This document shows, one piece after another, positions 45,141 to 55,229 of a DNA stretch of 64,000 nucleotides. The translations under genes and the position numbers were made by a program. The notes beneath the pieces were generated by a model, which saw only the letters and a list, made by a program, of their open reading frames with translations, had not been told where the DNA came from and made no database searches. Numbering within the stretch: position 1 is the first letter of the stretch; each line of letters starts with the position of its first letter. The stretch is from Caloranaerobacter ferrireducens (GTDB lineage Bacteria; Bacillota; Clostridia; Tissierellales; Thermohalobacteraceae): NCBI RefSeq assembly GCF_001730685.1, contig NZ_MDJR01000001.1:62001-126000 (forward strand). Reading direction: 5' to 3'.

Positions 45141-46067
45141 ATGAAGTCTATACCTATAGATAATTTAATAAAAGATATGAATCTAGAAGTAATTTGTAAA
45201 CCTGAAAATCCAGATATAGAAATTACTAAAAGTGATTTAAATAGACCAGGACTTCAACTTACAGGCTTTTATAATCACTTTGCGTATGAGAGAATTCAGT
45301 TAATTGGAAATGTTGAATGGAGTTACTTAATTTCATTAGATGAGAAAACGAGAGATGAAAGACTTAAAAGATTATTAGAATATCCAATACCAGCTATAAT
45401 AATTACTAGAAATTTAGAAGTTTTTCCTGAAATGATAAAATGGGCGAATGAGTTTGGAAGAACTATTTTAAGAACGAAATTGACAACTACAAAGTTTATA
45501 AGTAAACTTATAAACTATTTAGACGATATGTTAGCACCTCAAATAACTATGCATGGTGTATTAGTAGAAGTATATGGTATAGGCATATTAATTACAGGGA
45601 AAAGTGGTGTCGGTAAGAGTGAAACAGCATTAGAGCTTATTAAGAGAGGGCATAGGCTCGTTGCTGATGATGCTGTTGAAATAAGAAAAGTAGAAGAAAA
45701 TATTTTAAGAGGTAAGGCACCTGAATTAATTAAACATTTTCTTGAAATAAGAGGTATTGGAATATTGGATATTAAAAGATTATACGGTGTAGGTGCTATA
45801 AGAAATTCCAAAGTTATTGATTTGGTAGTCGAACTGGAGTACTGGGACGATAAAAAGGAATATGACAGGATAGGATTAGATGAAGAATATACGGTTATAT
45901 TAGATACAAAAGTACCTAAAATAACTATTCCAGTTAGACCAGGTAGGAACTTAGCTATGATTGTCGAAGTAGCAGCAAGAAATCATAGACAGAAAAGTAT
46001 GGGGTATAATGCAGCTGAAGAATTGGATAAGAGAATTTTATCTCTTCATGAACATGATAAAAATTAA
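45141..46067 (+). CDS. hprK: HPr kinase/phosphorylase
   Basis: A 308-residue cytoplasmic sensor of fructose-1,6-bisphosphate and ATP that phosphorylates Ser46 of HPr. The N-terminal domain (1-130) precedes a kinase domain with P-loop GKSGVGKS (153-160), VADDAVEIRK (metal- and substrate-binding Asp), and the HprK signature EIRGIGILDIKRLYGVGAIR (about 202-221). The basic C-terminal helix is complete. AGGAGG precedes the ATG. Its target HPr, with Ser46, is at 58108. A short ATGGGA...TCCCAT hairpin lies upstream (45083-45103). Confidence 0.96.
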   Translation: MKSIPIDNLIKDMNLEVICKPENPDIEITKSDLNRPGLQLTGFYNHFAYERIQLIGNVEWSYLISLDEKTRDERLKRLLEYPIPAIIITRNLEVFPEMIKWANEFGRTILRTKLTTTKFISKLINYLDDMLAPQITMHGVLVEVYGIGILITGKSGVGKSETALELIKRGHRLVADDAVEIRKVEENILRGKAPELIKHFLEIRGIGILDIKRLYGVGAIRNSKVIDLVVELEYWDDKKEYDRIGLDEEYTVILDTKVPKITIPVRPGRNLAMIVEVAARNHRQKSMGYNAAEELDKRILSLHEHDKN

Positions 46068-46112
46068 TTACTAAAATTCATTGTAAGTAAGTGAAGAGAG
46101 GATGTGGTAAGA

Positions 46113-46862
46113 ATGAAGCTTCTAATGGATACTCATTGTCATACTGTAGCAAGTGGTCATGCATATAGCACAGTTATGGAAATAGCTAGAGAAGCTAATA
46201 ATAAAGGTTTAAGATTAATAGGAATAACTGACCATGGTCCTAATATGCCTGGTGGACCTCATTTATTTCATATTGGTAATCAAAGAGTTATACCTGAAAA
46301 AATTTATGGTGTAGAAATCCTTAAAGGTGTTGAGGCTAATATTATAGATTTTGATGGAAATCTTGATGTTCCTGAAGAATATTTAGGCAAATTAGATTTG
46401 GTTTTAGCTGGACTACATGAACCGTGTATTGAACCTGGTAATGTTGAGCAAAATACAAATGCAATAATAAAAGCTATGGAAAATAAATATGTAGATATAA
46501 TTGTACATCCAGGTAATCCTGTTTTCCCGCTTGATTATGAAAAAATGGTTTTAAAAGCAAGAGAAACTGGAAAACTTATAGAAATAAATAACAGTTCATT
46601 TGGTCCAAGCAGAAAGGGAAGCAGAGATAACTGTATTAAAATAGCAAAGTTGTGTAAAGAGTATGGTGTAAGAGTTGTAGTTGGTAGCGATTCACATATT
46701 GCTTTTGATGTAGGAAGATTTGAGAAAGTAATAGAAATATTTGAAATAATAGATATGCCTGAAGAGCTTATTATCAATACTTCTGTAGAAAAGTTTAAAA
46801 ACTTTCTTAAAGCAAGAGGCAAGAAAAGATTTATGGAAAGTTATATTAAACCAGAAATGTAG
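46113..46862 (+). CDS. PHP-domain phosphoesterase (YcdX type)
   Basis: A 249-residue metal-dependent phosphatase. PHP motifs: MDTHCHTVASGHAYS (motif I, H-x-H), GITDHGPNMPGG (motif II), VEILKGVEANI (III), VDIIVHPGNP and VVVGSDSHIAFDVG (IV). The order and the DHGPNMPGGPH stretch match the YcdX family, which hydrolyses small phosphate esters through three metals. ATG 46113 is chosen, AGAGAGG upstream; GTG 46104 is possible. A paralogue lies at 50465. Confidence 0.9.
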   Translation: MKLLMDTHCHTVASGHAYSTVMEIAREANNKGLRLIGITDHGPNMPGGPHLFHIGNQRVIPEKIYGVEILKGVEANIIDFDGNLDVPEEYLGKLDLVLAGLHEPCIEPGNVEQNTNAIIKAMENKYVDIIVHPGNPVFPLDYEKMVLKARETGKLIEINNSSFGPSRKGSRDNCIKIAKLCKEYGVRVVVGSDSHIAFDVGRFEKVIEIFEIIDMPEELIINTSVEKFKNFLKARGKKRFMESYIKPEM

Positions 46863-46875
46863 AGGGGGAATTGTT

Positions 46876-47826
46876 ATGTACATAGGAGTAGATATTGGCG
46901 GAACTGCAATAAAAATAGGTTTAGTAGATAATGAAGGGAATATTGTATACAAAAAGCAGATTGATACTAAAGCAAAAAGAGGATACTTAGAAATAGAAAA
47001 AGATATTATTGGATTAATAAAAAGTTTGATAAATATTGCTCAGGATAAAGGTAATAAAATTAAGTCTATAGGAATAGGTGTACCAGGGGTAGCAGATCTA
47101 GAAGGTAATAAAGTTATATATTGCCCAAACTTAGGATGGACAAATGTGCCTCTTGGTGAGAATTTGAAAAAAGAATTAAAGCTTCCAATTTATATAGAAA
47201 ATGATGCAACTGTAGCAGGTATAGCAGAAAGTATCAAAGGCATTACAAAGGGCTATAAAAACTCTATTTTTATAACACTAGGAACAGGTGTTGGCGGTGG
47301 AATAATATTAGGTGGCAAAGTATATAGCGGAGCACATGGAATTGGATCAGAAATAGGACATATGATTGTAGGAGAGAATTTTTATGATTGTAATTGTGGA
47401 AATAATGGTTGCCTTGAAACTTTTTCTTCAGCTACAGCTATAATAAAATATGCTAAGAAATTAATAAAAGAAGAGAAATATGAAACAGCTTTATTGAAAA
47501 AAGTTAATAATGATTTGATGAAGTTAAACAGCAAAATGATATTTGACAGTGCTAAAGAAGGAGATCAATTGGCTAACAAGGTAGTTGATAGAATGGTTAG
47601 ATATTTAGGAATAGGTATAGCTAATTTAATAAATATTTTAGACCCTGATGTAATAGCTATAGGTGGAGGAGTTTCAAAAGCAGGAGATTTTCTATTAGAG
47701 AAAGTAAAAAAAGAGGTTTCTAAATATGTTTTGTATAAGGAAGCAAAACATGCTGAAATATTTTTAGCTGAATTAGGTAATGATGCAGGCATTATTGGTG
47801 CAGCATTATTAAGTGAATATAAATAA
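46876..47826 (+). CDS. ROK-family glucokinase
   Basis: A 316-residue sugar kinase. The ATP-phosphate motif is DIGGTAIKIG (4-13). The catalytic and sugar-binding segment is IENDATVAGIAE with Asp about 104. The ROK zinc motif CNCGNNGCLE is intact (about 177-186), preceded by HGIGSEIGHM. AGGGGG precedes the ATG 14 bases after the PHP gene, so the two are co-transcribed. In Firmicutes this family phosphorylates glucose or N-acetyl sugars; the substrate is not resolvable here. Confidence 0.92.
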   Translation: MYIGVDIGGTAIKIGLVDNEGNIVYKKQIDTKAKRGYLEIEKDIIGLIKSLINIAQDKGNKIKSIGIGVPGVADLEGNKVIYCPNLGWTNVPLGENLKKELKLPIYIENDATVAGIAESIKGITKGYKNSIFITLGTGVGGGIILGGKVYSGAHGIGSEIGHMIVGENFYDCNCGNNGCLETFSSATAIIKYAKKLIKEEKYETALLKKVNNDLMKLNSKMIFDSAKEGDQLANKVVDRMVRYLGIGIANLINILDPDVIAIGGGVSKAGDFLLEKVKKEVSKYVLYKEAKHAEIFLAELGNDAGIIGAALLSEYK

Positions 47827-47838
47827 GATATAAGTTTA

Positions 47839-47858
47839 GCGGCCTTTGGCCGCGTATT
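47839..47858 (+). terminator. Terminator-like hairpin after the ROK kinase gene
   Basis: GCGGCC-TTT-GGCCGC with TATTTTG after it. The same GCGGCC/GGCCGC design ends yvcK at 53398. Confidence 0.6.
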
Positions 47859-47870
47859 TTGTATGCAAAT

Positions 47871-47938
47871 AATGCGAATAGCCAATGAACAGGGATTTTA
47901 TCCTGTTTCCTATTTTCTGTTCCCTGTTCTCTGTTTAA
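47871..47938. repeat. Intergenic word tract
   Basis: GCGAATAGCCAATGAACAGG, then CTGTTTCC, CTGTTCCCTGTTCTCTGTTT: repeated CTGTT(C)CC and GAATAG words, without ORF. Confidence 0.55.
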
Positions 47939-47997
47939 AAAACTAAAAACATATTAAGCACTCCCTAAGAATATTTATAGTTAGGGGGTGTAGCAGC

Positions 47998-49338
47998 ATG
48001 AAAAAAAAGCTTATAAAAGCATTTCTGCAAATCATAGCAGTTCTATTGATATTATCTAGCCCTTTACTAATTATTAATTATAGAAAACAAATAAATGAAA
48101 AAAGAATAGAAAAAGAAGAGACCTGGAGGGGAGTAATAACTCTTTGGGATTTTCCACGATTAAATGTTAAAACTGGTAGTAGATATGGTTGGATATTAGA
48201 TAAAATTAAAAAGTTTGAAAGAGAAAATCCTGGTGTTTATATAGAACTTAAACCTATTGATTGGAAAAAAGGGCCTATCGAATTGGAAGAAGCTATAAAA
48301 ACAGGTAGATATCCAGATATTGCCCCAATAGCAACTGATTTTAGTTATATGAGAGAAGATATACTAGAGCCTTTGGATAGATTTTTTACTAAAGAAGAAA
48401 AAAACAAATTCAAATATCAAGCTTTGAGAGCTGTTACCCATAACGGTAAAATGTGGGGAGTACCTTTTATGATGACGACTTATGTTATGTATCTAAATTT
48501 AGATCTTTTCATGGAGCGAGGAGTTGAACCTCCAATTGATGGTAATTGGACTTATGAGGAATTTGTAGAAAAGATGAAGATGCTAACATGGGATTCAGAT
48601 AATGATGGTAAGATAGACCATTACGGCTTTATTTCTTTTATTAAACCAAATTATTATAATGTATGGGGTATTATATTAAGTGATGGTGCTGATATAATTG
48701 ATGAAAATAGTGGTGAATATGTTTTTTATGGAGATAAGGCACTTAAAGGTTTAAACAAGTTAATTGATTTAAAATATAAATATAAAGTGACTCCTGAAAA
48801 CTTTGGAATATTGAATGAAAATGAAGCATGGGAAATGTTTTATAAAAAGAAAAACGTAGCTGTATACCCAACCGGCACTTGGGCTTTAAGAGTTCTAGAA
48901 AGTCTTAGGAATAAAGGAGAAGGGTTTGAGTTTACTGTAGCAAATTATCCTATAGGGGATATGAGATTACCTATATCATTTAACAACAGCATAAGCGCAT
49001 ACGGTATATTCAAACAGGAAAATGAAGCAAAGCTTAAAATGTGTGTAAAGTTTTTAAAATATATTACCCAAGATAAATATCAAAAAGAGTTAGAGGATTT
49101 AGGAGTATTTCCTGCAAAGTCAGGGATAACAAATTTGTATATGTATGATAGTAAAATGAAGAGAATAGAAAATTCATTGTCGTATACTAAAATAATTCCT
49201 CGACATGAGAAATGGAAAGAAATTGATAAAATTCTTCAAAGTCAAATTAAACAGGCGTTAATTGGTGAAAAAAGCAGTAAAGAAGCATTAGATGATGCAA
49301 AAGAACAAATACAGAAATTGTATATGAATGGGAATTAA
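47998..49338 (+). CDS. Extracellular solute-binding protein (family 1, sugar type)
   Basis: A 446-residue exported binding protein. The N-terminus has a helix (about 8-26) but no lipobox Cys, so it is a signal-anchored rather than lipid-anchored protein, unusual for clostridia. The binding fold is typical: WRGVITLWDFPRLNVKTGSR, TGRYPDIAPIATDFSYMRED, GVPFMMTTYVMYLNLDLFME and VAVYPTGTWALRVLESL. AGGGGG precedes the ATG. No permease gene is nearby; the solitary ATPase at 9032 belongs to the type that serves such importers. Confidence 0.85.
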   Translation: MKKKLIKAFLQIIAVLLILSSPLLIINYRKQINEKRIEKEETWRGVITLWDFPRLNVKTGSRYGWILDKIKKFERENPGVYIELKPIDWKKGPIELEEAIKTGRYPDIAPIATDFSYMREDILEPLDRFFTKEEKNKFKYQALRAVTHNGKMWGVPFMMTTYVMYLNLDLFMERGVEPPIDGNWTYEEFVEKMKMLTWDSDNDGKIDHYGFISFIKPNYYNVWGIILSDGADIIDENSGEYVFYGDKALKGLNKLIDLKYKYKVTPENFGILNENEAWEMFYKKKNVAVYPTGTWALRVLESLRNKGEGFEFTVANYPIGDMRLPISFNNSISAYGIFKQENEAKLKMCVKFLKYITQDKYQKELEDLGVFPAKSGITNLYMYDSKMKRIENSLSYTKIIPRHEKWKEIDKILQSQIKQALIGEKSSKEALDDAKEQIQKLYMNGN

Positions 49339-49400
49339 TATTATTTTTTGGATTTATAATAGTTGTTTAATAATCATAAAAAAGATATACTTTAATTATA

Positions 49401-49475
49401 TAGTTTACAGTTAACAGTTGCCAGATATCAGTTATTGGGCGTTGTTGGACTGTAATTAGTCAACAATTAGGATAT
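49401..49475. repeat. Intergenic word tract upstream of murB
   Basis: ACAGTTAACAGTTGCCAGAT, ATCAGTTATTGGGCGTTGTT, GGACTGTAATTAGTCAACAA: echoes of CAGTT and GTTG, with the partial inverted repeat GTTGTTGGACT/AGTCAACAA. No ORF. Confidence 0.4.
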
Positions 49476-49537
49476 TTTTTAGTTATAGTGTATAAACTTA
49501 AAAAAAATATAGAATCTTATATGTAGGAGTGGTATAT

Positions 49538-50452
49538 TTGAATACAAAAAAAATTTTAGAGATTTTTAAAGAAAGATTTTCAGAAAGTGAAATTTTAATA
49601 GATGAACCTATGAAAAATCATACTTCATTTAAGATAGGAGGCCCTGCAGATATTTTATTTATTCCTAAAGAGGTTGAGCAAATCTCTCAAGCTGTGACTC
49701 TATGTAAAGAATTAGATGTGGATTACTTTATAATGGGTAATGGTTCAAATTTACTTGTAAGTGATAAAGGTATAAGAGGAGTAGTAATTAAAATTTCAGA
49801 AAATCTAAGCGATGTTAGAGTTGAAGGTAATAAGATTATAGCGCAATCAGGTATTTTACTATCTAAATTGTCTAAGATTGCATTAAAACATTCCTTGACT
49901 GGATTGGAGTTTGCAAGTGGTATACCTGGTTCATTAGGTGGCGCTATAACTATGAATGCAGGAGCTTATGGTGGAGAAATGAAGGATGTTGTAACTTTAG
50001 TAAGATGTATTGATGAAAAGGGTGAAATAATAGAGTTTACGAATGAACAGATGAAGTTTAGCTATAGAAGTAGTATTATAGATGAGAGAGAATTAATAGT
50101 TATAGAAGTTGAAATGGAACTTAAAAAGGGTAATTATGAAGATATAAAGAACTATATGGATGAGCTTACACAGAAAAGGACATCTAAACAACCTTTAAAC
50201 CTTCCAAGTGCTGGTAGCACATTTAAAAGACCAGAAGGATATTATGCTGGAAAATTAATAGAAGATGCTGGTTTAAGAGGTTTGAGATTTGGAGATGCAC
50301 AAGTTTCTGAAAAACACTGTGGTTTTGTTGTGAATTTAGGTAATGCTACTTGTAATGATGTTCTAGATCTGATTAAAGTTATTCAAAAAACAGTTAGAGA
50401 TAAATTTGGCGTCGAACTCAAAACAGAGGTTAAGATAATTGGAGAAGAATAA
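49538..50452 (+). CDS. murB: UDP-N-acetylenolpyruvoylglucosamine reductase, type II
   Basis: A 304-residue flavoenzyme of the second step of UDP-MurNAc synthesis. The FAD-binding domain has [19 protein letters not shown] and [20 protein letters not shown]. The catalytic core shows [26 protein letters not shown], and [20 protein letters not shown], with the proton-donor Ser in the last block. The type IIb layout lacks the E. coli Tyr loop. The TTG at 49538 has TAGGAG eight bases upstream; GTG 49529 is inside that site. Confidence 0.96.
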   Translation: MNTKKILEIFKERFSESEILIDEPMKNHTSFKIGGPADILFIPKEVEQISQAVTLCKELDVDYFIMGNGSNLLVSDKGIRGVVIKISENLSDVRVEGNKIIAQSGILLSKLSKIALKHSLTGLEFASGIPGSLGGAITMNAGAYGGEMKDVVTLVRCIDEKGEIIEFTNEQMKFSYRSSIIDERELIVIEVEMELKKGNYEDIKNYMDELTQKRTSKQPLNLPSAGSTFKRPEGYYAGKLIEDAGLRGLRFGDAQVSEKHCGFVVNLGNATCNDVLDLIKVIQKTVRDKFGVELKTEVKIIGEE

Positions 50453-50464
50453 CGGAGGGAACTT

Positions 50465-51211
50465 ATGAAGATTTTTGCTGATTATCATACACACACTAAG
50501 TATAGTCATGGAAAGGGTACTATTAGAGAAAATGTGGAGATTGCTAGGAAAAAAGGTCTTAAGGAGATAGCTATATGTGATCATGGTCCTAATCATATGG
50601 GTTTCGGTGTCAAAAGAGAAAATTTTAAAAGAATGAGAGAAGAAATAGATAACTTAAATGAAGAATATAAAGATATAAAAATTCTTTTAGGTATTGAAGC
50701 AAATATAATAAGCTATAACGGAGAGATTGATGTAGATGATAAAATAATAGACATGCTGGATATTTTACTAGTTGGCTTCCATTTTGGAGCTAGACCTAAA
50801 ACTATTAAAGATGCCTATAATTTCTATATTGTAAATTATACAGGTAAATTTATCTCATCTGTAGCTGAAAAAGCCAGGTATATGAATACAATAGCTGTTA
50901 TAAAAGCTATTAATAACTATAATATTGATATTATAACCCACCCAGGTGCAAAGGTTAATATAAATACTAGAGAACTGGCTAAGGCAGCAGCAAAGAAAGG
51001 TACAGCTTTAGAGATAAATGCTAGTCATGGTTATCTTAATTTAGAATACATAAAAATTGCTATGAAAGAAAATGTAAAGTTTGCAATTAATAGCGATGCT
51101 CATACTCCAGATGATGTTGGAAACGTTAAAAGGGGAATAGAAAGAGCTATAAAAGCTGGTTTAAAAGCTGACCAGATAATAAACGTTTTGGATGAAAAAG
51201 AAAGGGGATAA
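50465..51211 (+). CDS. PHP-domain phosphoesterase (histidinol-phosphatase-like)
   Basis: A 248-residue enzyme with all PHP metal motifs: [53 protein letters not shown] and [14 protein letters not shown]. It is a paralogue of the gene at 46113 but distinct. It sits between murB and rapZ, a conserved clostridial location. Substrate unknown; a role in amino-acid or phosphosugar metabolism is only suggested by family. TAACGGAGG precedes the ATG. Confidence 0.9.
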   Translation: MKIFADYHTHTKYSHGKGTIRENVEIARKKGLKEIAICDHGPNHMGFGVKRENFKRMREEIDNLNEEYKDIKILLGIEANIISYNGEIDVDDKIIDMLDILLVGFHFGARPKTIKDAYNFYIVNYTGKFISSVAEKARYMNTIAVIKAINNYNIDIITHPGAKVNINTRELAKAAAKKGTALEINASHGYLNLEYIKIAMKENVKFAINSDAHTPDDVGNVKRGIERAIKAGLKADQIINVLDEKERG

Positions 51212-51215
51212 AACT

Positions 51216-52067
51216 ATGGAATTTGTTATTGTGACTGGTTTATCAGGAGCAGGAAAGAGCCAAGCTATAAAGGTAATGGAGGATATTGGTTTTTATTGTA
51301 TGGACAACCTTCCGCCAGTACTGTTGCCCAAATTTGCAGATTTATGCTTTCAATCCAAAAGGACTATTGATAAAGTAGCAGTAGTAGTTGATATCAGAGG
51401 TGGTAAGTTTTTTAATGATTTGTTCCATAGTTTAGAACTATTAGAAAAGCAGGGGTTTAAATACAGAATTATATTTTTAGATGCATCTGATGAAGTTTTA
51501 ATAAAGCGATTTAAAGAAACAAGAAGACAGCATCCTTTAAGTAGAGATGGAAGAGTTATAGATGGTATTGAAGAAGAAAGAAAAATTCTTAAAGAGGTAA
51601 AAGAAAAGTCAAACCACATAATTGATACTTCAAAGCTTACTATAGGTATGTTAAAAGAAGAGATTAAGAAAATTTTTCTAGAAGGAAAAGAAGCACAAAA
51701 TCTAACAATATCGATAATTTCTTTTGGATTTAAACATGGACTTCCTTTGGATGCAGATTTAGTTTTTGATGTAAGATTTTTACCTAATCCATATTATATA
51801 GAAGAACTTAAAGAATATACTGGAAACGATAAAAATGTAAGAGATTATGTAATGAATTGGGAGCAAACTAAGGCTTTTGTTGATAAGCTTATTGACTTAA
51901 TAGATTTCTTAATACCATATTATATAAAAGAGGGTAAAACACAGCTTGTTATTGCGATAGGTTGTACTGGTGGTAAACATAGGTCTGTTACTATTGCGAA
52001 TGTATTATATGAAACACTTAAGGATAAAGAGCATAGAGTAGTAATATCACATAGAGATTGCAAATAG
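51216..52067 (+). CDS. rapZ: RNase adapter / nucleotide-binding protein RapZ
   Basis: A 283-residue ATPase-like protein of the RapZ/YvcJ family. P-loop GLSGAGKS (8-15), block [19 protein letters not shown]-terminal [20 protein letters not shown] and [17 protein letters not shown]. In E. coli RapZ guides GlmY/GlmZ small RNA turnover; in Firmicutes (YvcJ) its role involves competence and cell-wall sugar metabolism. The start is ATG 51216 (AAAGGGG upstream), not the longer frame start. It overlaps nothing and is followed by yvcK 17 bases later. Confidence 0.94.
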   Translation: MEFVIVTGLSGAGKSQAIKVMEDIGFYCMDNLPPVLLPKFADLCFQSKRTIDKVAVVVDIRGGKFFNDLFHSLELLEKQGFKYRIIFLDASDEVLIKRFKETRRQHPLSRDGRVIDGIEEERKILKEVKEKSNHIIDTSKLTIGMLKEEIKKIFLEGKEAQNLTISIISFGFKHGLPLDADLVFDVRFLPNPYYIEELKEYTGNDKNVRDYVMNWEQTKAFVDKLIDLIDFLIPYYIKEGKTQLVIAIGCTGGKHRSVTIANVLYETLKDKEHRVVISHRDCK

Positions 52068-52084
52068 TAACAGAGGTGTTTAGT

Positions 52085-53398
52085 ATGAATTTAAATAAAC
52101 GAGTAAAATTAAGTGTTGGTATTAAGAGATGGCTTTTGTTAGGGATATTAGGGTTAGTTATGTTTTCATACGGTGTTTCACCGATATATGTAGAGATAAA
52201 TTTGTTTTATAACCATATATTTAAATATTTATTCTTTTCTATATTAGGGGTATTACTATTGTATTTCTCTGTTAAAAAGAGCTTTAAGTCCTTTTTACAA
52301 TACTATAATGTTGAGAATATTGATGATAAACATGATTTTAAAATAAGTGATTTATTTAATAGTTCAATGACTAAGCTTGAAGATAAGAATATAAAACTTT
52401 TTAGTAAGAGAAAAGCACTTGATAAAGGACCTAAGATAGTAGTTATAGGTGGTGGAACAGGTCTTTCGGTACTTTTGAGAGGATTAAAAAAATATACCAC
52501 GAATATAACAGCTATTGTTACTGTTGCAGATGATGGTGGAGGTTCAGGTGTTTTAAGAGAAGATTTAGGAATGCTGCCACCAGGAGATATAAGAAACTGT
52601 ATATTAGCTTTAGCTGATACAGAACCTATAATGGAAAAATTATTGCAGTATAGATTTGAAGATGGTAAGTTAAAGGGACAGAGTTTTGGTAATTTGTTTA
52701 TTGCTGCTATGAATGGTATTTGTGGTAATTTTGAAATTGCAATAAAGGAAATGAGTAATGTATTAGCTGTGACAGGGAAAGTACTACCTATGACTTTAGA
52801 AGATGTAAAATTGTATGCAAAATTAAAAAATGGTAAAGTTATTGAAGGAGAGTCAAACATTCCAATTGAAAATAGAAAAATTGGCAGTGAAATAGATTAT
52901 GTTTATATTAAGCCTAAAGAAAGCTATCCACTTAAGGAAGCTATTGAAGCTATTAAAGAAGCAGATTGCATTGTTTTAGGTCCTGGAAGTCTTTATACTA
53001 GTGTTATCCCTAATTTATTAGTAAACGGTTTAAGTGATGCAATATATAATTCGACTGCAATAAAAGTATATGTAGCGAATGTAATGACACAACCAGGTGA
53101 AACTGATGGATATAATGTTTTAGATCATGTAAATGCTATATTTAAGCATAGTAAAGATGGATTGATAAATTATGTTATAGCAAACAAAGAAGAAATACCA
53201 AACAAAACTTTATTAAAGTATTATAAAGATGGAGCTAAACCTGTTGTTATAGATGAAGAACAAGAACAGAAACTAAAAGCAAAAGGTATAAGTGTAATAA
53301 AGGATAATTTGGTAGATATAAAGAAAAATTACATTAGACATGATGCATTGAGAGTTAGTAAAATACTAATTGACTTAATATTAGAAAGAAATCTTTAG
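52085..53398 (+). CDS. yvcK: Gluconeogenesis factor YvcK (CofD-like)
   Basis: 437 residues. Two N-terminal hydrophobic helices (about 18-66), unusual for YvcK, precede a CofD/UPF0052 domain from about 118: KIVVIGGGTGLSVLLRGLKK, ADDGGGSGVLREDLGMLPPG, GDIRNCILALADTEPIM. YvcK binds UDP-GlcNAc and is needed for cell shape and growth on gluconeogenic carbon. Start ATG 52085 (AGAGGTG upstream). A membrane anchor of this sort is seen in many clostridial homologues. Confidence 0.93.
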   Translation: MNLNKRVKLSVGIKRWLLLGILGLVMFSYGVSPIYVEINLFYNHIFKYLFFSILGVLLLYFSVKKSFKSFLQYYNVENIDDKHDFKISDLFNSSMTKLEDKNIKLFSKRKALDKGPKIVVIGGGTGLSVLLRGLKKYTTNITAIVTVADDGGGSGVLREDLGMLPPGDIRNCILALADTEPIMEKLLQYRFEDGKLKGQSFGNLFIAAMNGICGNFEIAIKEMSNVLAVTGKVLPMTLEDVKLYAKLKNGKVIEGESNIPIENRKIGSEIDYVYIKPKESYPLKEAIEAIKEADCIVLGPGSLYTSVIPNLLVNGLSDAIYNSTAIKVYVANVMTQPGETDGYNVLDHVNAIFKHSKDGLINYVIANKEEIPNKTLLKYYKDGAKPVVIDEEQEQKLKAKGISVIKDNLVDIKKNYIRHDALRVSKILIDLILERNL

Positions 53399-53464
53399 CG
53401 GCCATTGGCCGCATTTACTTTAACATAGGCTGATAAGTTGTTGACTGATAGCTGGCAGCTTATA
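53398..53464 (+). terminator. Hairpin after yvcK plus word tract
   Basis: GCGGCC-ATT-GGCCGC begins at the last base of the yvcK stop codon; ATTTACTTT is a poor T run. The following GGCTGATAAGTTGTTGACTG, ATAGCTGGCAGC belongs to the same word class as 8155-8193. Confidence 0.55.
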
Positions 53465-53569
53465 ATTATTAAAATTACTTAAACTTTAAAGGATTATTAT
53501 ATTTTTTCATAGAATATGATATGATGTTATTAGTGTTATTATTAAAATAATATCAAGGAGGGTAAAGTT

Positions 53570-54949
53570 ATGTATGATAAAATGGCGGAACCATATAAAA
53601 TAAAAATGGTTGAAAGAATAAGACTGATCCCTAGAGAAGAAAGAGAAAGAAAGATTAAAGAAGTAGGTTATAATGTTTTTGGTTTAAGGGGAGAAGATAT
53701 TTTTATTGATTTACTTACAGACAGTGGTACAGGAGCTATGAGTGATAATCAATGGGCTGGAATTATGCTTGGTGATGAATCTTATGCAGGTAGTAGAAAC
53801 TTTTATAATTTAGAAAATAGTGTTAGAGACATAATTGGCTATAATTATGTAATTCCTACACATCAAGGTAGAGGTGCGGAAAACGTTTTATTCCCAATTC
53901 TTATAAAAAAAGGACAGTATGTTTTAGGAAATATGCATTTTGATACTACTAAGGCTCATATCGAGTTAAAAGGTGGTAGAGCAGTTAACTTAATAATTGA
54001 AGATGCTTTTGATACACAAAAAGAACATCCTTTCAAAGGAAACTTTGATATTGACAAATTAGAAAGATTTATCGAAGAAAAGGGAGTAGAAAATTGTGCT
54101 TTTATTTTAATAACTGTTACATGTAATAGTGCTGGAGGACAGCCTGTTTCAATGCAAAATATTAAGGAAGTAAGAAAAGTAGCTGATAAATATGGATTGA
54201 GAGTATTCTTTGATGCTGCAAGATTTGCTGAAAATGCTTACTTCATAAAACAAAGAGAAGAAGAGTATAAAGATAAAAGTATACCAGAGATTATTAAAGA
54301 AATGTTCTCTTACGGCGATGGCTTAACAATGAGTGCTAAAAAAGATGGTATAGTAAATATTGGTGGTATGATAGCAATTAAAGAAGATGAAGAATTATAT
54401 AACTTAGTTAGACAGATGTTAGTACCGATTGAAGGATTCCCTACTTATGGTGGATTAGCAGGTAGAGATATGGAAGCTTTAGCTAGAGGATTAAGAGAAG
54501 TAGTAGATGAAGCTTATTTAAGTGCAAGAATTGGTCAGGTAGAATACCTAGGAAGAAGATTAGATGAAGCAGGAATTCCTATACAAAAACCTGTAGGAGG
54601 ACACGCAGTATTTGTTGATGCTAAGAAATTACTACCACACATTCCATATCATCAATTCCCTGCTCAAGCATTATGTGTAGAATTATATAAAGAAGCAGGA
54701 GTAAGAGCAGTAGAGATAGGTTCATTCCTACTAGGTAGAGATCCAGATACAGGAGAACAAATAGAATCTCCACTAGAGTTATTAAGACTTACTATACCTA
54801 GAAGAGTATATACAAACAATCATATGGATGTTGTTGCAGAAGCACTTATTAATATAGCTAAGAGAAAAGACCAAATAAAAGGATATGAATTCGAGTACGA
54901 GCCTAAAATTTTAAGACACTTTACAGCTAGATTAAAGCCTGTAAAATAA
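53570..54949 (+). CDS. tnaA: Tryptophanase (PLP-dependent beta-eliminating lyase)
   Basis: A 459-residue PLP enzyme that cleaves tryptophan to indole, pyruvate and ammonia. PLP-lysine is Lys257 in MSAKKDG. The family blocks [21 protein letters not shown] and [10 protein letters not shown] are intact. It resembles both tryptophanase and tyrosine phenol-lyase. The discriminating segment reads [13 protein letters not shown] as in tryptophanase; tyrosine phenol-lyase has its phenol-binding Arg (SMERGIISAGR) there. ARFAENAYF is also the tryptophanase form. AGGAGG precedes the ATG. No TnaC-like leader peptide was found. A terminator follows. Confidence 0.85.
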   Translation: MYDKMAEPYKIKMVERIRLIPREERERKIKEVGYNVFGLRGEDIFIDLLTDSGTGAMSDNQWAGIMLGDESYAGSRNFYNLENSVRDIIGYNYVIPTHQGRGAENVLFPILIKKGQYVLGNMHFDTTKAHIELKGGRAVNLIIEDAFDTQKEHPFKGNFDIDKLERFIEEKGVENCAFILITVTCNSAGGQPVSMQNIKEVRKVADKYGLRVFFDAARFAENAYFIKQREEEYKDKSIPEIIKEMFSYGDGLTMSAKKDGIVNIGGMIAIKEDEELYNLVRQMLVPIEGFPTYGGLAGRDMEALARGLREVVDEAYLSARIGQVEYLGRRLDEAGIPIQKPVGGHAVFVDAKKLLPHIPYHQFPAQALCVELYKEAGVRAVEIGSFLLGRDPDTGEQIESPLELLRLTIPRRVYTNNHMDVVAEALINIAKRKDQIKGYEFEYEPKILRHFTARLKPVK

Positions 54950-54977
54950 TGGGTTGATAACAATCAACCCATTTTTT
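54949..54977 (+). terminator. Terminator of tnaA
   Basis: ATGGGTTGAT/ATCAACCCAT around AACA, then TTTTTTT. From here to 55229 (about 250 bases) I see no gene and no recognised riboswitch. Confidence 0.85.
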
Positions 54978-55229
54978 TATGCAGTTGTGAAAATATAACA
55001 ATTATGAATAATTAACAAAAATATTATAGTATAAACATTAAAAACTAATTTTTTTTATGATTTTTATACAAAAACATGGCTTTAAAATCTATTAAACTAA
55101 GATTGTAAATGACATTATATAAAAAGTATACATGAAGAAATGAAATCCCATTTATATAAAGACTACAAAGGAGTTGGATTAAATTAAAAAGAAACTAGAT
55201 ATTGCTAAAAAAACTTATGGGGGGATTTT

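Noticed and set aside
53570-54949. Tyrosine phenol-lyase annotation
   Set aside because: The phenol-binding Arg segment is replaced by EIGSFLLGR as in tryptophanase.
54978-55229. Purine riboswitch upstream of the NCS2 permease
   Set aside because: The sequence has no three-way junction with the conserved TATA and TTCTACC-type loops of the purine aptamer; it is featureless A+T-rich DNA.
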